From Streptomyces sp. NBC_01471 (GTDB lineage: Bacteria > Actinomycetota > Actinomycetes > Streptomycetales > Streptomycetaceae), in contig NZ_CP109450.1 in assembly GCF_041438865.1 (NCBI RefSeq), positions 2,273,001-2,337,000 on the forward strand: a DNA stretch of 64,000 nucleotides, read 5' to 3'. The notes beneath the pieces are model-generated. The model was not told the DNA's origin, did no database searches, and was given only the letters and a program-made list of their open reading frames with translations. Position numbers and translations under genes: made by a program. Below, in pieces: positions 33,073 to 43,609 of this stretch (position 1 is the first letter of the stretch; each line of letters opens with the position of its first letter).

Positions 33073-33810
33073 ATGGAGCAGACACACACCACCCACAACG
33101 GCGTCGCGGCCACCCCGGGCGCCCAGCGCCGGGTGCTGGTCGTCGAGGACGACCCGACAATCGTCGACGCCATCGCCGCACGGCTGCGGGCCGAGGGTTT
33201 CCAGGTGCAGACAGCCACCGACGGCCCGGCCGCGGTGGACGCGGCCCAGGGCTGGCAGCCGGACCTGATGGTTCTCGACGTGATGCTGCCCGGCTTCGAC
33301 GGCCTTGAGGTCTGCCGCCGGGTCCAGGCGCAGCGGCCGGTGCCGGTCCTGATGCTGACGGCCCGCGACGACGAGACCGACATGCTGGTCGGGCTCGGTG
33401 TCGGCGCCGACGACTACATGACCAAGCCGTTCTCGATGCGCGAGCTGGCGGCGCGCGTCCATGTCCTGCTGCGGCGGGTGGAGCGGGCGACCATCGCCGC
33501 CTCGACGCCGCGCAGCGGCATCCTGCGCCTCGGCGAGCTGGAGATCGACCACGCGCAGCGGCGGGTGCGGGTGCGCAACGACGACGTGCATCTGACGCCC
33601 ACCGAGTTCGATCTGCTGGTCTGCCTGGCGAACACCCCGCGCGCCGTCCTCTCGCGCGAGCAGCTGCTCGCCGAGGTCTGGGACTGGGCCGACGCCTCCG
33701 GCACCCGGACGGTGGACAGCCACATCAAGGCGCTCCGCAGGAAGATCGGTGCGGAGCGCATCCGTACGGTGCACGGTGTCGGGTACGCGCTGGAGACCCC
33801 GGCACCATGA
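33073..33810 (+). CDS. OmpR/PhoB-type response regulator
   Basis: 245 residues from the ATG at 33073, with GGGGCGGGCG upstream. Receiver domain: VLVVEDDPTIVDAIAARLRA, phospho-acceptor Asp in DLMVLDVMLPGFDGLEVCRR, and Lys in DDYMTKPFSMRELAARVHV. Output domain: winged helix with LTPTEFDLLVCLANTPRAVL and VDSHIKALRRKIG. It is the partner of the histidine kinase whose ATG overlaps its stop. The signal is unknown. Confidence 0.95.
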   Translation: MEQTHTTHNGVAATPGAQRRVLVVEDDPTIVDAIAARLRAEGFQVQTATDGPAAVDAAQGWQPDLMVLDVMLPGFDGLEVCRRVQAQRPVPVLMLTARDDETDMLVGLGVGADDYMTKPFSMRELAARVHVLLRRVERATIAASTPRSGILRLGELEIDHAQRRVRVRNDDVHLTPTEFDLLVCLANTPRAVLSREQLLAEVWDWADASGTRTVDSHIKALRRKIGAERIRTVHGVGYALETPAP

Positions 33811-34973
33811 ACCGTCCGCGGTTCCAGCGGACCTGGAGCGGTGTCCGGCCCCGGGACCTGGGCCGCAGCCTGAGCGGGGTGCTGACCCGGCCCCGGCCGT
33901 GGAACCGGCAGCGCCCCCTCCCGGTGTCGATCAAGGCCAAGCTCGGCACGCTCGTGGTGGTGTCGGTCTTCATCACCACGGGGCTGCTGCTCGTGGCGCT
34001 GCGGACCAAGACGGAGCTGCGGTTCATCACGGTGTTCTCGGTGATCGCCTCGATGCTGATCACCCAGTTCGTGGCGCACAGCCTGACCTCGCCGCTGGAC
34101 GAGATGAACACCGTCGCGCGGTCGATCTCACACGGTGACTACACCCGGCGGGTCAGTGGCGCCGACCGCAGGGACGAACTGGGCGACCTGGCCACGACCA
34201 TCAACCGGATGGCCGAGGACCTGGAGGCGGTGGACCGGCACCGCAAGGAGCTGGTCGCGAACGTCTCCCATGAGCTGCGGACCCCGATCGCGGCCCTGCG
34301 GGCGGTGCTGGAGAACGTCGTGGACGGGGTGTCGGCCGCCGACCCCGAGACGATGCGCACCGCGCTCAAGCAGACCGAGCGGCTGGGCCGGCTGGTCGAG
34401 ACGCTGCTCGACCTCTCCCGGCTGGACAACGGAGTGGTGCCGCTCAAGGCGGGCCGTTTCGAGGTGTGGCCGTATCTCTCCGGCGTCCTGAAGGAGGCCA
34501 GTCTCGCAGCCGCGCAGCGCGCGGGCGCCTCGGGCTCCGGAGGCCAGCACACCCGGACGGACGTCCACCTCCATCTGGACGTCTCGCCGCCGGAGCTGAC
34601 GGCGCACGCGGACGCCGAGCGGCTCCACCAGGTGGTCGCCAATCTGATCGACAACGCGGTCAAGCACTCCCCGCCGCACGGCCGGGTCACGGTCCGCGCC
34701 CGGCGCGGCCAGCAGCCGGAGTCGCTGGACCTGGAGGTCGTGGACGAGGGCCCGGGCATCCCGGAGTCCGAGCGGCACCGGGTCTTCGAGCGCTTCAACC
34801 GGGGCCGTGCGCCCTCTCCGCACGGTCCGGGCAGCGACGGCGGCACCGGGCTCGGGCTGGCCATCGCCCGCTGGGCCGTCGATCTGCACGGCGGGCGGAT
34901 CGGGGTGGCCGAATCGTCCCGTGGCTGCCGGATACGGGTCACTCTTCCGGGCGTATCGAAATCACCAAGTTGA
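33807..34973 (+). CDS. Sensor histidine kinase
   Basis: 388 residues. One clear pair of membrane segments (LGTLVVVSVFITTGLLLVAL and FITVFSVIASMLITQFVAHS) with almost no loop between, then HAMP, HisKA with LVANVSHELRTPIAALRAVL (phospho-His), and HATPase with VVANLIDNAVKHSPPHGRVT, DEGPGIPESERHRVFERFNR and GGTGLGLAIARWAVDLHGG. The near absence of an external sensor domain suggests it senses through the membrane or needs a partner. Translationally coupled to the regulator (ATGA). Confidence 0.95.
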   Translation: MNRPRFQRTWSGVRPRDLGRSLSGVLTRPRPWNRQRPLPVSIKAKLGTLVVVSVFITTGLLLVALRTKTELRFITVFSVIASMLITQFVAHSLTSPLDEMNTVARSISHGDYTRRVSGADRRDELGDLATTINRMAEDLEAVDRHRKELVANVSHELRTPIAALRAVLENVVDGVSAADPETMRTALKQTERLGRLVETLLDLSRLDNGVVPLKAGRFEVWPYLSGVLKEASLAAAQRAGASGSGGQHTRTDVHLHLDVSPPELTAHADAERLHQVVANLIDNAVKHSPPHGRVTVRARRGQQPESLDLEVVDEGPGIPESERHRVFERFNRGRAPSPHGPGSDGGTGLGLAIARWAVDLHGGRIGVAESSRGCRIRVTLPGVSKSPS

Positions 34974-34996
34974 CGTAAAGTCTCCAGCGGAAGCGT

Positions 34997-35014
34997 GGGT
35001 TCCGTACGGAACCC
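34997..35014. terminator. 18-bp perfect palindrome after the two-component operon
   Basis: GGGTTCCGT/ACGGAACCC begins 24 bases after the kinase stop. It could be a terminator stem or an operator for sucA, which starts 230 bases further on. The rest of 34974-35242 holds no gene that I can support. Confidence 0.4.
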
Positions 35015-35242
35015 GCGGGTAAGCGCGTCAGAGGGTGCCGGCCAAGGGGCGGTAGCTGTGACGCGTCATACCCGCATGAGGGGGAACCACGCTTGTTTCC
35101 CGCCATTTCAAGCCCCGAAACCAGCTTTCGAGTGTGACTTACACGACGTTGGACCGCCCGGCCTGCGCCTCCAGGCCAGGGAGGCGTAGCCTTTATTTCC
35201 GCTGTCCATCACCTTGTGAAGCGGAAGAGGGCGGTTAACGCC

Positions 35243-38200
35243 GTGTCGTCTCAGTCCCCCAGTAATTCGAGCATCTCGACCGACCAGGAGGGGCAGGACA
35301 AGAGTCCTGCCGAAGCTTTTGGTCCCAATGAGTGGCTCGTCGACGAGATCTACCAGCAGTACCTCCAGGACCCGAATTCGGTTGACCGTGCCTGGTGGGA
35401 CTTCTTCGCCGACTACAAGCCAGGTTCTGCCGGTGCTCCCACCGCGGGTGCGGACCCGGTGAGCGCGAGCCCTCCACACCAGTCGGGCGAGAGCGGCCGG
35501 GCGGCCGCCACGCAGGGGGGCGCAGCCGCGGGGGCTGCTCCCACCACGTCAGCGGCTCCGGCCGCGCCCGCCACTCCCCCGGCTGCCGCGCCCGCAGCGC
35601 CGCAGGCCCCGGCTCCGGCCGCGCCTGCCGCCGCGAAGCCCGCGGCCGCCGCACAGCCCGCTCCGGCCGCCAAGGCCGCTGCCAAGGCCGAGCCCGCCGC
35701 CGAGCCCGAGGCTCCGGCCGGTCCCGAACTGGTGACCCTGCGCGGCCCGTCCGCCGCCGTCGCGAAGAACATGAACGCCTCGCTGGAGCTGCCGACGGCC
35801 ACGTCCGTCCGCGCGGTCCCGGTGAAGCTGCTCTTCGACAACCGCATCGTCATCAACAACCACCTGAAGCGCGCCAGGGGCGGGAAGGTCTCCTTCACCC
35901 ACCTCATCGGCTTCGCGATGGTGCAGGCCCTCAAGGCCATGCCGTCGATGAACCACTCCTTCGCGGTGAAGGACGGCAAGCCGACGCTGGTCAAGCCGGC
36001 CCACGTCAACCTCGGCCTCGCCATCGACCTGGTGAAGCCGAACGGCGACCGCCAGCTCGTCGTCGCGGCCATCAAGAAGGCCGAGACGCTCAACTTCTTC
36101 GAGTTCTGGCAGGCGTACGAGGACATCGTCCGCCGCGCCCGCGCGAACAAGCTGACGATGGACGACTTCACCGGGGTCACCGCGTCGCTCACCAACCCCG
36201 GCGGTATCGGCACCGTCCACTCCGTGCCCCGCCTGATGCCCGGTCAGGGCCTCATCATGGGCGTCGGCGCGATGGACTACCCGGCCGAGTTCCAGGGCAC
36301 GTCGCAGGACACCCTGAACAAGCTGGGCATCTCGAAGGTCATGACCCTGACCTCGACCTACGACCACCGGGTCATCCAGGGCGCCGCGTCCGGCGAGTTC
36401 CTGCGGATCCTCGCCAACCTGCTGCTCGGCGAGAACGGCTTCTACGACGACCTGTTCGAGGCGCTGCGCATCCCGTACGAGCCGGTCCGCTGGCTCAAGG
36501 ACATCGACGTCTCCCACGACAACGACGTCACCAAGGCCGCCCGCGTCTTCGAGCTGATCCACTCCTACCGGGTCCGCGGCCACGTCATGGCCGACACCGA
36601 CCCGCTGGAGTACAAGCAGCGCAAGCACCCCGACCTGGACATCATCGAGCACGGGCTCACCCTCTGGGACCTGGAGCGCGAGTTCGCCGTCGGCGGTTTC
36701 GCCGGCAAGTCGATGATGAAGCTGCGCGACATCCTGGGCGTGCTGCGCGACTCGTACTGCCGCACCACGGGCGTCGAGTTCATGCACATCCAGGACCCCA
36801 AGCAGCGCAAGTGGATCCAGGACCGCATCGAGCGCGGCGCGCACGCCAAGCCCGAGCGCGAGGAGCAGCTGCGCATCCTGCGCCGGCTGAACTCGGCGGA
36901 GGCGTTCGAGACCTTCCTGCAGACCAAGTACGTCGGCCAGAAGCGCTTCTCGCTCGAAGGCGGCGAGTCCGTCATCCCGCTGCTCGACGCGGTCATCGAC
37001 TCGGCCGCCGAGTCGCGCCTCGACGAGGTCGTCATCGGGATGGCCCACCGCGGCCGTCTCAACGTGCTGGCCAACATCGTCGGCAAGTCGTACGCCCAGA
37101 TCTTCCGCGAGTTCGAGGGCAACCTCGACCCGAAGTCGATGCACGGCTCCGGCGACGTGAAGTACCACCTCGGTTCCCAGGGCACGTTCACCGGTCTGGA
37201 CGGCGAGCAGATCACGGTCTCGCTGGCCGCCAACCCCTCGCACCTGGAGACGGTCGACCCGATCGTCGAGGGCATCGTCCGCGCCAAGCAGGACATCATC
37301 AACAAGGGCGGCACGGACTTCACCGTGCTGCCGGTGGCGCTGCACGGCGACGCGGCCTTCGCGGGCCAGGGCGTCGTCGCCGAGACGCTCAACATGTCGC
37401 AGCTGCGCGGCTACCGCACCGGCGGCACCGTGCACATCGTGATCAACAACCAGGTCGGCTTCACCGCCGCCCCGGAGTCGTCGCGCTCCTCGATGTACGC
37501 CACCGACGTGGCCCGCATGATCGAGGCGCCGATCTTCCATGTGAACGGCGACGACCCGGAGGCCGTGGTGCGCGTCGCGCGCCTCGCGTTCGAGTTCCGT
37601 CAGGCGTTCAACAAGGACGTCGTCATCGACCTGATCTGCTACCGCCGCCGCGGTCACAACGAGGCCGACAACCCCTCGTTCACGCAGCCGCTGATGTACG
37701 ACCTGATCGACAAGAAGCGCTCGGTGCGCAAGCTCTACACCGAGTCCCTCATCGGTCGCGGCGACATCACGCTGGAAGAGGCCGAGCAGGCGCTCCAGGA
37801 CTTCCAGGGCCAGCTGGAGAAGGTCTTCGCGGAGGTCCGCGAGGCCACCGCGGAGCCCGCCGAGGCCTCGGTGCCGGTCCCGCAGGCGGAGTTCCCGGTC
37901 GCCGTGGACACCTCGATCTCCCAGGAGGTCGTGAAGCGCATCGCCGAGTCCCAGGTCAACATCCCGGACCGGATCACCGTGCACCCGCGGCTGCTGCCGC
38001 AGGTGCAGCGCCGGGCCGCGATGATCGACGAGGGCACGATCGACTGGGCGATGGGCGAGACCCTCGCCATCGGCTCGCTGCTCCTGGAGGGCACCCCGGT
38101 CCGCCTCTCCGGCCAGGACTCGCGCCGCGGGACCTTCGGCCAGCGGCACGCGGTGCTCATCGACCGCAAGACCGGCGAGGACTTCACCCCGCTGCTCTAC

Positions 38201-39088
38201 CTCTCCGACGACCAGGCGCGGTACAACGTCTACGACTCGCTGCTCAGCGAGTACGCGGTGATGGGCTTCGAGTACGGCTACTCGCTGGCCCGCCCCGAGT
38301 CGCTGGTCATGTGGGAAGCGCAGTTCGGTGACTTCGTCAACGGCGCGCAGACCGTGGTGGACGAGTACATCTCGGCCGCCGAGCAGAAGTGGGGCCAGAC
38401 GTCCGGCGTCACCCTGCTCCTCCCGCACGGTTACGAGGGCCAGGGCCCGGACCACTCGTCCGCCCGCCCGGAGCGCTTCCTCCAGCTGTGCGCGCAGAAC
38501 AACATGACGGTCGCCATGCCGACGCTCCCGTCGAACTACTTCCACCTCCTGCGGTGGCAGGTGCACAACCCGCACCACAAGCCGCTGGTCGTCTTCACCC
38601 CGAAGTCGATGCTCCGCCTCAAGGCGGCCGCGTCGAAGGCGGAGGAGTTCACCACGGGCGGCTTCCGCCCGGTCATCGGGGACGACAGCGTCGACCCCAG
38701 CGCCGTGCGCAAGGTGGTGTTCACCGCGGGCAAGGTCTACTACGACCTGGACGCGGAGCGCACCAAGCGCGGCGTCACGGACACCGCGATCATCCGCCTG
38801 GAGCGCCTGTACCCGCTGCCGGGTGCCGAACTGCAGGCGGAGATCGCCAAGTTCCCGAACGCCGAGAAGTACCTCTGGGCGCAGGAGGAGCCGGCGAACC
38901 AGGGTGCGTGGCCGTTCATCGCGCTGAACCTGATCGACCACCTGGATCTGGCCGTCGGCGCCGACGTCCCGCACGGTGAGCGCCTGCGCCGCATCTCGCG
39001 GCCGCACGGCTCGTCGCCCGCGGTCGGCTCCGCCAAGCGCCACCAGGCCGAGCAGGCCCAGCTGGTCGCCGAGGTCTTCGAGGCCTAG
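35243..39088 (+). CDS. sucA: Multifunctional 2-oxoglutarate dehydrogenase E1/decarboxylase (Kgd)
   Basis: About 1281 residues from the GTG at 35243 (an in-frame GTG at 35216 is less likely). Order: an N-terminal E1o segment ([20 protein letters not shown]), an Ala/Pro-rich linker, an E2-like acyltransferase domain with [20 protein letters not shown] (catalytic His), then the E1 part with [20 protein letters not shown], thiamine region [20 protein letters not shown], and the transketolase-type C-terminus ([20 protein letters not shown]). The fused E2-E1 form is typical of actinobacteria. It converts 2-oxoglutarate to succinyl-CoA with DlaT and Lpd, and is controlled by the FHA protein GarA/OdhI in relatives. 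Confidence 0.97.
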   Translation: MSSQSPSNSSISTDQEGQDKSPAEAFGPNEWLVDEIYQQYLQDPNSVDRAWWDFFADYKPGSAGAPTAGADPVSASPPHQSGESGRAAATQGGAAAGAAPTTSAAPAAPATPPAAAPAAPQAPAPAAPAAAKPAAAAQPAPAAKAAAKAEPAAEPEAPAGPELVTLRGPSAAVAKNMNASLELPTATSVRAVPVKLLFDNRIVINNHLKRARGGKVSFTHLIGFAMVQALKAMPSMNHSFAVKDGKPTLVKPAHVNLGLAIDLVKPNGDRQLVVAAIKKAETLNFFEFWQAYEDIVRRARANKLTMDDFTGVTASLTNPGGIGTVHSVPRLMPGQGLIMGVGAMDYPAEFQGTSQDTLNKLGISKVMTLTSTYDHRVIQGAASGEFLRILANLLLGENGFYDDLFEALRIPYEPVRWLKDIDVSHDNDVTKAARVFELIHSYRVRGHVMADTDPLEYKQRKHPDLDIIEHGLTLWDLEREFAVGGFAGKSMMKLRDILGVLRDSYCRTTGVEFMHIQDPKQRKWIQDRIERGAHAKPEREEQLRILRRLNSAEAFETFLQTKYVGQKRFSLEGGESVIPLLDAVIDSAAESRLDEVVIGMAHRGRLNVLANIVGKSYAQIFREFEGNLDPKSMHGSGDVKYHLGSQGTFTGLDGEQITVSLAANPSHLETVDPIVEGIVRAKQDIINKGGTDFTVLPVALHGDAAFAGQGVVAETLNMSQLRGYRTGGTVHIVINNQVGFTAAPESSRSSMYATDVARMIEAPIFHVNGDDPEAVVRVARLAFEFRQAFNKDVVIDLICYRRRGHNEADNPSFTQPLMYDLIDKKRSVRKLYTESLIGRGDITLEEAEQALQDFQGQLEKVFAEVREATAEPAEASVPVPQAEFPVAVDTSISQEVVKRIAESQVNIPDRITVHPRLLPQVQRRAAMIDEGTIDWAMGETLAIGSLLLEGTPVRLSGQDSRRGTFGQRHAVLIDRKTGEDFTPLLYLSDDQARYNVYDSLLSEYAVMGFEYGYSLARPESLVMWEAQFGDFVNGAQTVVDEYISAAEQKWGQTSGVTLLLPHGYEGQGPDHSSARPERFLQLCAQNNMTVAMPTLPSNYFHLLRWQVHNPHHKPLVVFTPKSMLRLKAAASKAEEFTTGGFRPVIGDDSVDPSAVRKVVFTAGKVYYDLDAERTKRGVTDTAIIRLERLYPLPGAELQAEIAKFPNAEKYLWAQEEPANQGAWPFIALNLIDHLDLAVGADVPHGERLRRISRPHGSSPAVGSAKRHQAEQAQLVAEVFEA

Positions 39089-39108
39089 GCGGTACGAGCA
39101 GGTACATC

Positions 39109-39150
39109 CGTGGGGCCCGGACGCATCACACGATGCGTCCGGGCCCCACG
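39109..39150. terminator. Strong bidirectional terminator after sucA
   Basis: A perfect 19-bp stem (39109-39127 with 39132-39150) and a 4-base loop lie between the converging sucA and TPR/NTPase genes. Confidence 0.9.
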
Positions 39151-39182
39151 GCGTACCGCGCACGGAGCGGGGCCGCCCGGCC

Positions 39183-42149
39183 TCACACGAACTGCGGCTC
39201 GAAGTCCCAGTACCGCACCGCGCCGTCCCGGATACTGCGGGTGTGCCGGTGCCCGTCCCCGAGCAGTTCGGTGATCCGGGCCAGCGCGTCCGCGTGCAGC
39301 CGCTCGGCGAGCGCCGTCTCACCGGCCGCCCGCAGGTCGCGGGCGAGCGCGGACTGCGCGGTCGTGGTGAGCGGATGCCCCGGTCCGAGCGTCCGTACGG
39401 CCCGGTCCACCAGGTCGTGACCCAGCCGTACGGCGCCCTCCACGTCCCCCAGCCGCTGCCGGGCCGTCGCGGTGTTGAAGGCGCAGCCCAGCGTCCACGG
39501 ATGGTCCGCGCCCACGGCATCGCTCATCTGCCGCAGGGTCTGTTCGGCGAGTTCCCGTGCGCCGTCGTCGTCGCCCGCGTCGCCCTGCAGCAGCGCCAGG
39601 TTGGCCCGGGTGCCCACCGCGTACGGGTGCAGCTCGCCCAGTTGCAGCGCGTACAGCGAGGCCGTCTCGTCCGCGATCTCGTAGGCCTCGCGCAACTCGC
39701 CCGCCTCACGCAGCAGCATCGCGAAGTCGGCGCCGGCCCGCAGGGTGTCCGGGTGGCGGCGGCCCCGCCGGGCGACCCGCCGCTTGCGGACACTGGCCAG
39801 CAGCGCTCTGGCCTGGTACAGCTTCCCGTCGCGGCGCAGGCACAGGGCGAGGTTGTGATCGGCGTTGAGGGTCTGCCCGTGGTTGCGGTCGAGCTCCTGG
39901 CCGTGCAGCCGCGAGTTGTGCTGCTGGATCTCCAGGGCCTCCCGGTAGCGGCCGAGGAGCCGCAGCATGGTCGCGGTGCGCAGCGCCGAGTGCAGGGTGA
40001 GCGGGTTGCGCCCGCCGAGCAGGGCGACCCGGGCGGTCAGGATGGACTGGTGGAGCTCCAGCGACGCCTGGTACTGCCCCTGGAGACCCATCGCCTCCGC
40101 CAGGTTGTTCCGTATGGACAGGGTGCGCGGCACCTCGGCGTCGCCCAGAGTGGTGACGGCCTCCCGGTCGGCCTGCTCGAAGAGCGTCCGGGCCTCGTCG
40201 TAGCGGCCGAGCGCCATCAGGGTGCCGCCGAGCCCGTCCCTGGCCCTGATGACTTCGATCGGTTCGGCTCCGGGGCTGCGCAGCAGCAGGTCGAGCACCC
40301 CGCGTCCGACCGACTCCGCCTCGGTGTAACGCCCCAGCCTGCGCTCCATGTTGGCGCGCTGGTGGACGGCGACCAGGACGGACGTACTGGTGCCGCCGGA
40401 CACCGGCTCCCAGCTCTCGACGGCAGCGCGGCTGAGCCGCCCGCCCTCCTCGTACTCGCCGCGCATCCGCAGGTACTCGATGCAGTTGAGCACCAGCCTG
40501 CGGACGTCCTCGTCGGCTGACTCCAGCGCGCCGGCCGTCTCCAGATGCGGGATCAGCTCGGCGTAGCGGGACCAGTTGCGGGACGACGCGGGGTCCCGGG
40601 GGTCGGCGGTGACGAGCACTTTGAGGGCGGCTCCGGTCAGCTCCGTACGCTCCGCGGGTGTCTGGGCGTGCCGTACGAAGGAGTGGAAGATGCGGTGCAT
40701 CCGCAGGGCGGCGACGGTGACGGAGCCGCCCATCCGCGGGACGGGGTCGTACTCCAGCCGCATGGAGGTCACTTCGGAGAGGCGGCGCAGGGCGGAGTTC
40801 CAGCTGCTGGGTTCCGGGACGACCCGGTCCAGGGGTGTGGGGAGGTCGGCGGCGCGCGCCGACTGGAGCAGCCTCAGCGGCAGCACGCCCGGTGAGAAGC
40901 GGGCGAGGAGGTTGAGCAGCTTCCAGGCGCCCGGGTCCTGTTCGCGCAGGCTGCCGAGGGTCCTGGCCCAGGCGATCTGGAAGGCGACGGGGTAGTCCTG
41001 GGAGGCCAGCACTCCGAAGCGGTCGGGGTCGCTCTCGGTCAACTCCCTTATGTACTGGGGGATGTCGACGGTGGGGTTGATGTCGAGCCAGGCCGCCGTC
41101 TGGTCGAGCAGCAGCGGCAGGTCCTCGACGGCCTCGGCGAGCAGCCCGGCCTCGTACGGCGAGAGCCGTTCGGAGCGGCGGCCCGCGAAGGCGACGGACT
41201 CCTCGCGCTCGAAGTGCCGGACCTCGAAGAGATCGGCCCTGGTGGACCACTCCCGGTGGTTGGTGGTGACCAGGACGTCGCCGGCCCCGTCGGGCAGCAG
41301 GGCGGACAGCTTCTCCGGATCGCCCGCGCCGTCGAGGACGATCAGCCAGCTGTCGCCGGTGGCCCGCAGCTGTCCGGCGGCCGCGGCTATGGACTGGTCG
41401 AGCTTGCTGCCGACGCCCACCCCGAGGGTGTCGGCGAGGGCGCCGAACTGCTCACGGGCGGTGCCGGTGGTGGTCGCGTCCACCCACCAGACGATGTCGT
41501 ACTCGCCCTTGAAGCGGTGGACGTACTCCAGGGCGATCTGAGTCTTGCCGATCCCGCCCGGTCCGCACAGCGCGAGCACCGCGCCCTCGCCGACGGCCGC
41601 CGCGAAAGCGTCATGGATCCGGTCGAGCAGTCGGCTGCGGCCGGTGAACCTCCGGTTGCGGCGGGGCACGTTCTGGATGTCCGGCGGGTCGTCGGGGAAC
41701 CTCGGGGCGCGGTCCAGGGTGACCGGGCGGGCCGTGCTCTGTGCCGTGCCGGTGACTTCGAGCACCCGCCTGCGGGCCGCGTCGGCGCTCAGGCCGCGCA
41801 GCGCGACCGGGCCGAGGGCGATGATCGCCTCCGGGAGGGGGCGGGTCGTCACGCTGACCCCGGCGATCCGTTCGGGGTGCTCGGCGAGCACCTGGCGCAG
41901 CGCGTCGGCCCACGCCGTGCGGAGGCCGTCGTCGAACCGCTCGAACCAGTCGTCGATGACGAGCAGGACCCGCCCGGGTGCGGTCAGCATGCCGGTCAGG
42001 GCGTCGGTCGTCGGGGTGCTGCGGGCCGGGTTCCAGCGGACCAGGGCGATGGCGGTCCCGACCTCCGTGAGCTGCCGGGCCATCCAGTGGGCCCAGGGCT
42101 CGCTCTGCCCGGCGAAGACCACCGTGACGTGGGGCGCCGGGTCCGCCAT
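39183..42149 (-). CDS. fxsT: FxSxx-COOH-system TPR protein (TIR-like, NTPase, TPR)
   Basis: 988 residues from the ATG at 42149 (GAGGGGG upstream). N-terminus: a TIR-like domain (VTVVFAGQSEPWAHWMARQL, then VLLVIDDWFERFDDGLRTAW). Middle: an NB-ARC-type NTPase with RRNRRFTGRSRLLDRIHDAF, P-loop LCGPGGIGKTQIALEYVHRF, and DSWLIVLDGAGDPEKL. C-terminus: ten or more tetratricopeptide repeats (ANMERRLGRYTEAESVGRGV and so on). This architecture is known from FxSxx-COOH peptide systems next to radical SAM maturases, and from STAND-type sensors of conflict systems. It ends the leftward cluster, 97 bases after the maturase gene. Confidence 0.88.
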   Translation of the reverse strand: MADPAPHVTVVFAGQSEPWAHWMARQLTEVGTAIALVRWNPARSTPTTDALTGMLTAPGRVLLVIDDWFERFDDGLRTAWADALRQVLAEHPERIAGVSVTTRPLPEAIIALGPVALRGLSADAARRRVLEVTGTAQSTARPVTLDRAPRFPDDPPDIQNVPRRNRRFTGRSRLLDRIHDAFAAAVGEGAVLALCGPGGIGKTQIALEYVHRFKGEYDIVWWVDATTTGTAREQFGALADTLGVGVGSKLDQSIAAAAGQLRATGDSWLIVLDGAGDPEKLSALLPDGAGDVLVTTNHREWSTRADLFEVRHFEREESVAFAGRRSERLSPYEAGLLAEAVEDLPLLLDQTAAWLDINPTVDIPQYIRELTESDPDRFGVLASQDYPVAFQIAWARTLGSLREQDPGAWKLLNLLARFSPGVLPLRLLQSARAADLPTPLDRVVPEPSSWNSALRRLSEVTSMRLEYDPVPRMGGSVTVAALRMHRIFHSFVRHAQTPAERTELTGAALKVLVTADPRDPASSRNWSRYAELIPHLETAGALESADEDVRRLVLNCIEYLRMRGEYEEGGRLSRAAVESWEPVSGGTSTSVLVAVHQRANMERRLGRYTEAESVGRGVLDLLLRSPGAEPIEVIRARDGLGGTLMALGRYDEARTLFEQADREAVTTLGDAEVPRTLSIRNNLAEAMGLQGQYQASLELHQSILTARVALLGGRNPLTLHSALRTATMLRLLGRYREALEIQQHNSRLHGQELDRNHGQTLNADHNLALCLRRDGKLYQARALLASVRKRRVARRGRRHPDTLRAGADFAMLLREAGELREAYEIADETASLYALQLGELHPYAVGTRANLALLQGDAGDDDGARELAEQTLRQMSDAVGADHPWTLGCAFNTATARQRLGDVEGAVRLGHDLVDRAVRTLGPGHPLTTTAQSALARDLRAAGETALAERLHADALARITELLGDGHRHTRSIRDGAVRYWDFEPQFV

Positions 42150-42245
42150 CGTCGCCCCCTCAACCAGTTGCGTCACTGTCGTGCACCTACCACTCAAGTG
42201 TGAACAGAAGTCGCCATGTTGACGGCCAGTCGGCGCCACGATACG

Positions 42246-43427
42246 TCACGTGACGAAAGAGCTCAGCCGGTGGGCGATATGCCGGATGAGGTACTCCAAA
42301 TCGGCGCAGTAGACGCTGGGATGCCGGAAGCCCGCTCCGTCCGCGTACCGGTGGACGTAGTTGCCCCCGCCGCACACCCGGAGCACCGGGCAGCTCAGGC
42401 AGACTGCGGCGAGCGCCTTCTCACCGGCCTGTCTGGCGGCGATCCCGGGGTGCGCGAGCGCGGTGTCGAACGGGTCGCTGAAGACGTCGAGCCCGGTCGA
42501 AGGGGCGCCTTCGTAGGCGGACTTGAGCGCGTCGACCTGTTCGATGGAGCCGTCGGTGTCCACCACGACAGCTGCCAGCGGGGCCAGTCCCACCGCCTCG
42601 GCCGCCGCGGGCTCGCCCAGCAGCAGGGCGACCAGGGTGTGGAAGAGCCGGATGCGGGGCTGTCCGGGGCCGCCGTCCCACCAGCGGTCGAAGGCGGCGG
42701 CCAGCCACTGGCCGTACGGGGTGGGGCGTGGCCGGTGCCGGCCCGGTACCCCCGGGTCGATCCCGGGCGGCGGCACGGACCAGTTGCCGTGCGGCAGCAG
42801 CAGATCGAGCCCCGGCGGACGCAGCGCGCGCAGGCTGTCGTAGACCGCGACGGGGTCGGCCGCGAGGTCGACGGTGCAGAGGATCCCGGCGTACGTGCCG
42901 GGGTGGGGGCAGGCGGCGAGCAGTTGGGCGGCCCGGTGGGCGGCGGGCCAGGAGGGGCGGCCCGCGTGGTCCCTGCGGCGGGAGTTGAGCGCCGCGGTGC
43001 CACCGTCGAGGGAGAGCCCGACACGGACTCCGCCGGCGGCGAGCGCGTCGAGGGTGCGGGCGGTCAGCAGGGTGCCGTTGGTCTGCACCGTGGCGGTGAC
43101 CTCGCACCCGGCGGGCACCGCGTCGCGCACGGCGCGGGCGTACTCGATCACCGGCCCGGGCCCGGTCAGCAGCGGCTCGCCGCCGTGCAGTTCGATCCGG
43201 ATGCGGGGCAGCCCGTGCGTGGTGACGTGCTCGGCGATGCGCGCGGCGGTCCTGCGGACGGTTTCGCCGGAGGCGCGGTGCGGGCGCTCGCGCCAGCTGC
43301 TGTCCTGCCCGCGGTAGACGTAGCAGTAGGAGCAGTCGAGGTTGCAGCGGCTGTGCACCTTCAGGACGAACTGCCGGAAGGGCACGGGCCGCCGCGCGAC
43401 GGGCCGGTCGCGGACCGCACGGGTCAT
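42246..43427 (-). CDS. fxsB: Radical SAM/SPASM peptide maturase (FxsB-like)
   Basis: 393 residues from the ATG at 43427, which overlaps the stop of the small peptide gene (ATGA). Radical SAM motif CNLDCSYC (C-x3-C-x2-C) in VLKVHSRCNLDCSYCYVYRG, then IRIELHGGEPLL and VTATVQTNGTLL. The C-terminal SPASM-like Cys set is VCLSCPVLRVCGGGNYVHRY and YCADLEYL. FxsB-type enzymes link an aromatic side chain to the beta-carbon of the residue two places on, forming a three-residue cyclophane. The coupled 61-residue peptide upstream is the likely substrate. Confidence 0.9.
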   Translation of the reverse strand: MTRAVRDRPVARRPVPFRQFVLKVHSRCNLDCSYCYVYRGQDSSWRERPHRASGETVRRTAARIAEHVTTHGLPRIRIELHGGEPLLTGPGPVIEYARAVRDAVPAGCEVTATVQTNGTLLTARTLDALAAGGVRVGLSLDGGTAALNSRRRDHAGRPSWPAAHRAAQLLAACPHPGTYAGILCTVDLAADPVAVYDSLRALRPPGLDLLLPHGNWSVPPPGIDPGVPGRHRPRPTPYGQWLAAAFDRWWDGGPGQPRIRLFHTLVALLLGEPAAAEAVGLAPLAAVVVDTDGSIEQVDALKSAYEGAPSTGLDVFSDPFDTALAHPGIAARQAGEKALAAVCLSCPVLRVCGGGNYVHRYADGAGFRHPSVYCADLEYLIRHIAHRLSSFVT

Positions 43428-43609
43428 GGCGCGTCCTCGTAGTAGGCGATGAGCGGTTCGTGCGGATCGCGCTGCCGGGCCTCGGCGAGTACGGCGGCCA
43501 GCACCGGGTGGGCGGTGTCCCACGGCGGGGCCAGCCGCGGCAGCGGGCCGCCGTGCTGTGGCTCGCCGGGCCCGGCTGCGGTGTGCTGAGCTCCGGTGTC
43601 CGGGGTCAA
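43424..43609 (-). CDS. Candidate cyclophane RiPP precursor, tail Y-E-D-A-P
   Basis: 61 residues from a TTG (43609) that overlaps the TGA of the vWA gene (TTGA); its own TGA overlaps the ATG of the radical SAM maturase (ATGA), so it is tightly coupled on both sides. The sequence is a Pro/Gly/His-rich leader, a helix (HPVLAAVLAEARQRDPHEPL) and the end IAYYEDAP. The last five residues fit aromatic-x-Asp-x-x-COOH, in register with the FxSxx-COOH tail of FxsA peptides. I infer it is the maturase substrate with Tyr joined to Asp. It is the only small ORF in the cluster with this placement. Confidence 0.75.
   Translation of the reverse strand: MTPDTGAQHTAAGPGEPQHGGPLPRLAPPWDTAHPVLAAVLAEARQRDPHEPLIAYYEDAP

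Noticed and set aside
35549..39520. Very long antisense reading frame opposite sucA (over 1300 codons)
   Set aside because: It mirrors the codon pattern of sucA and has the His/Val/Arg/Gly-rich composition typical of GC-rich shadows.
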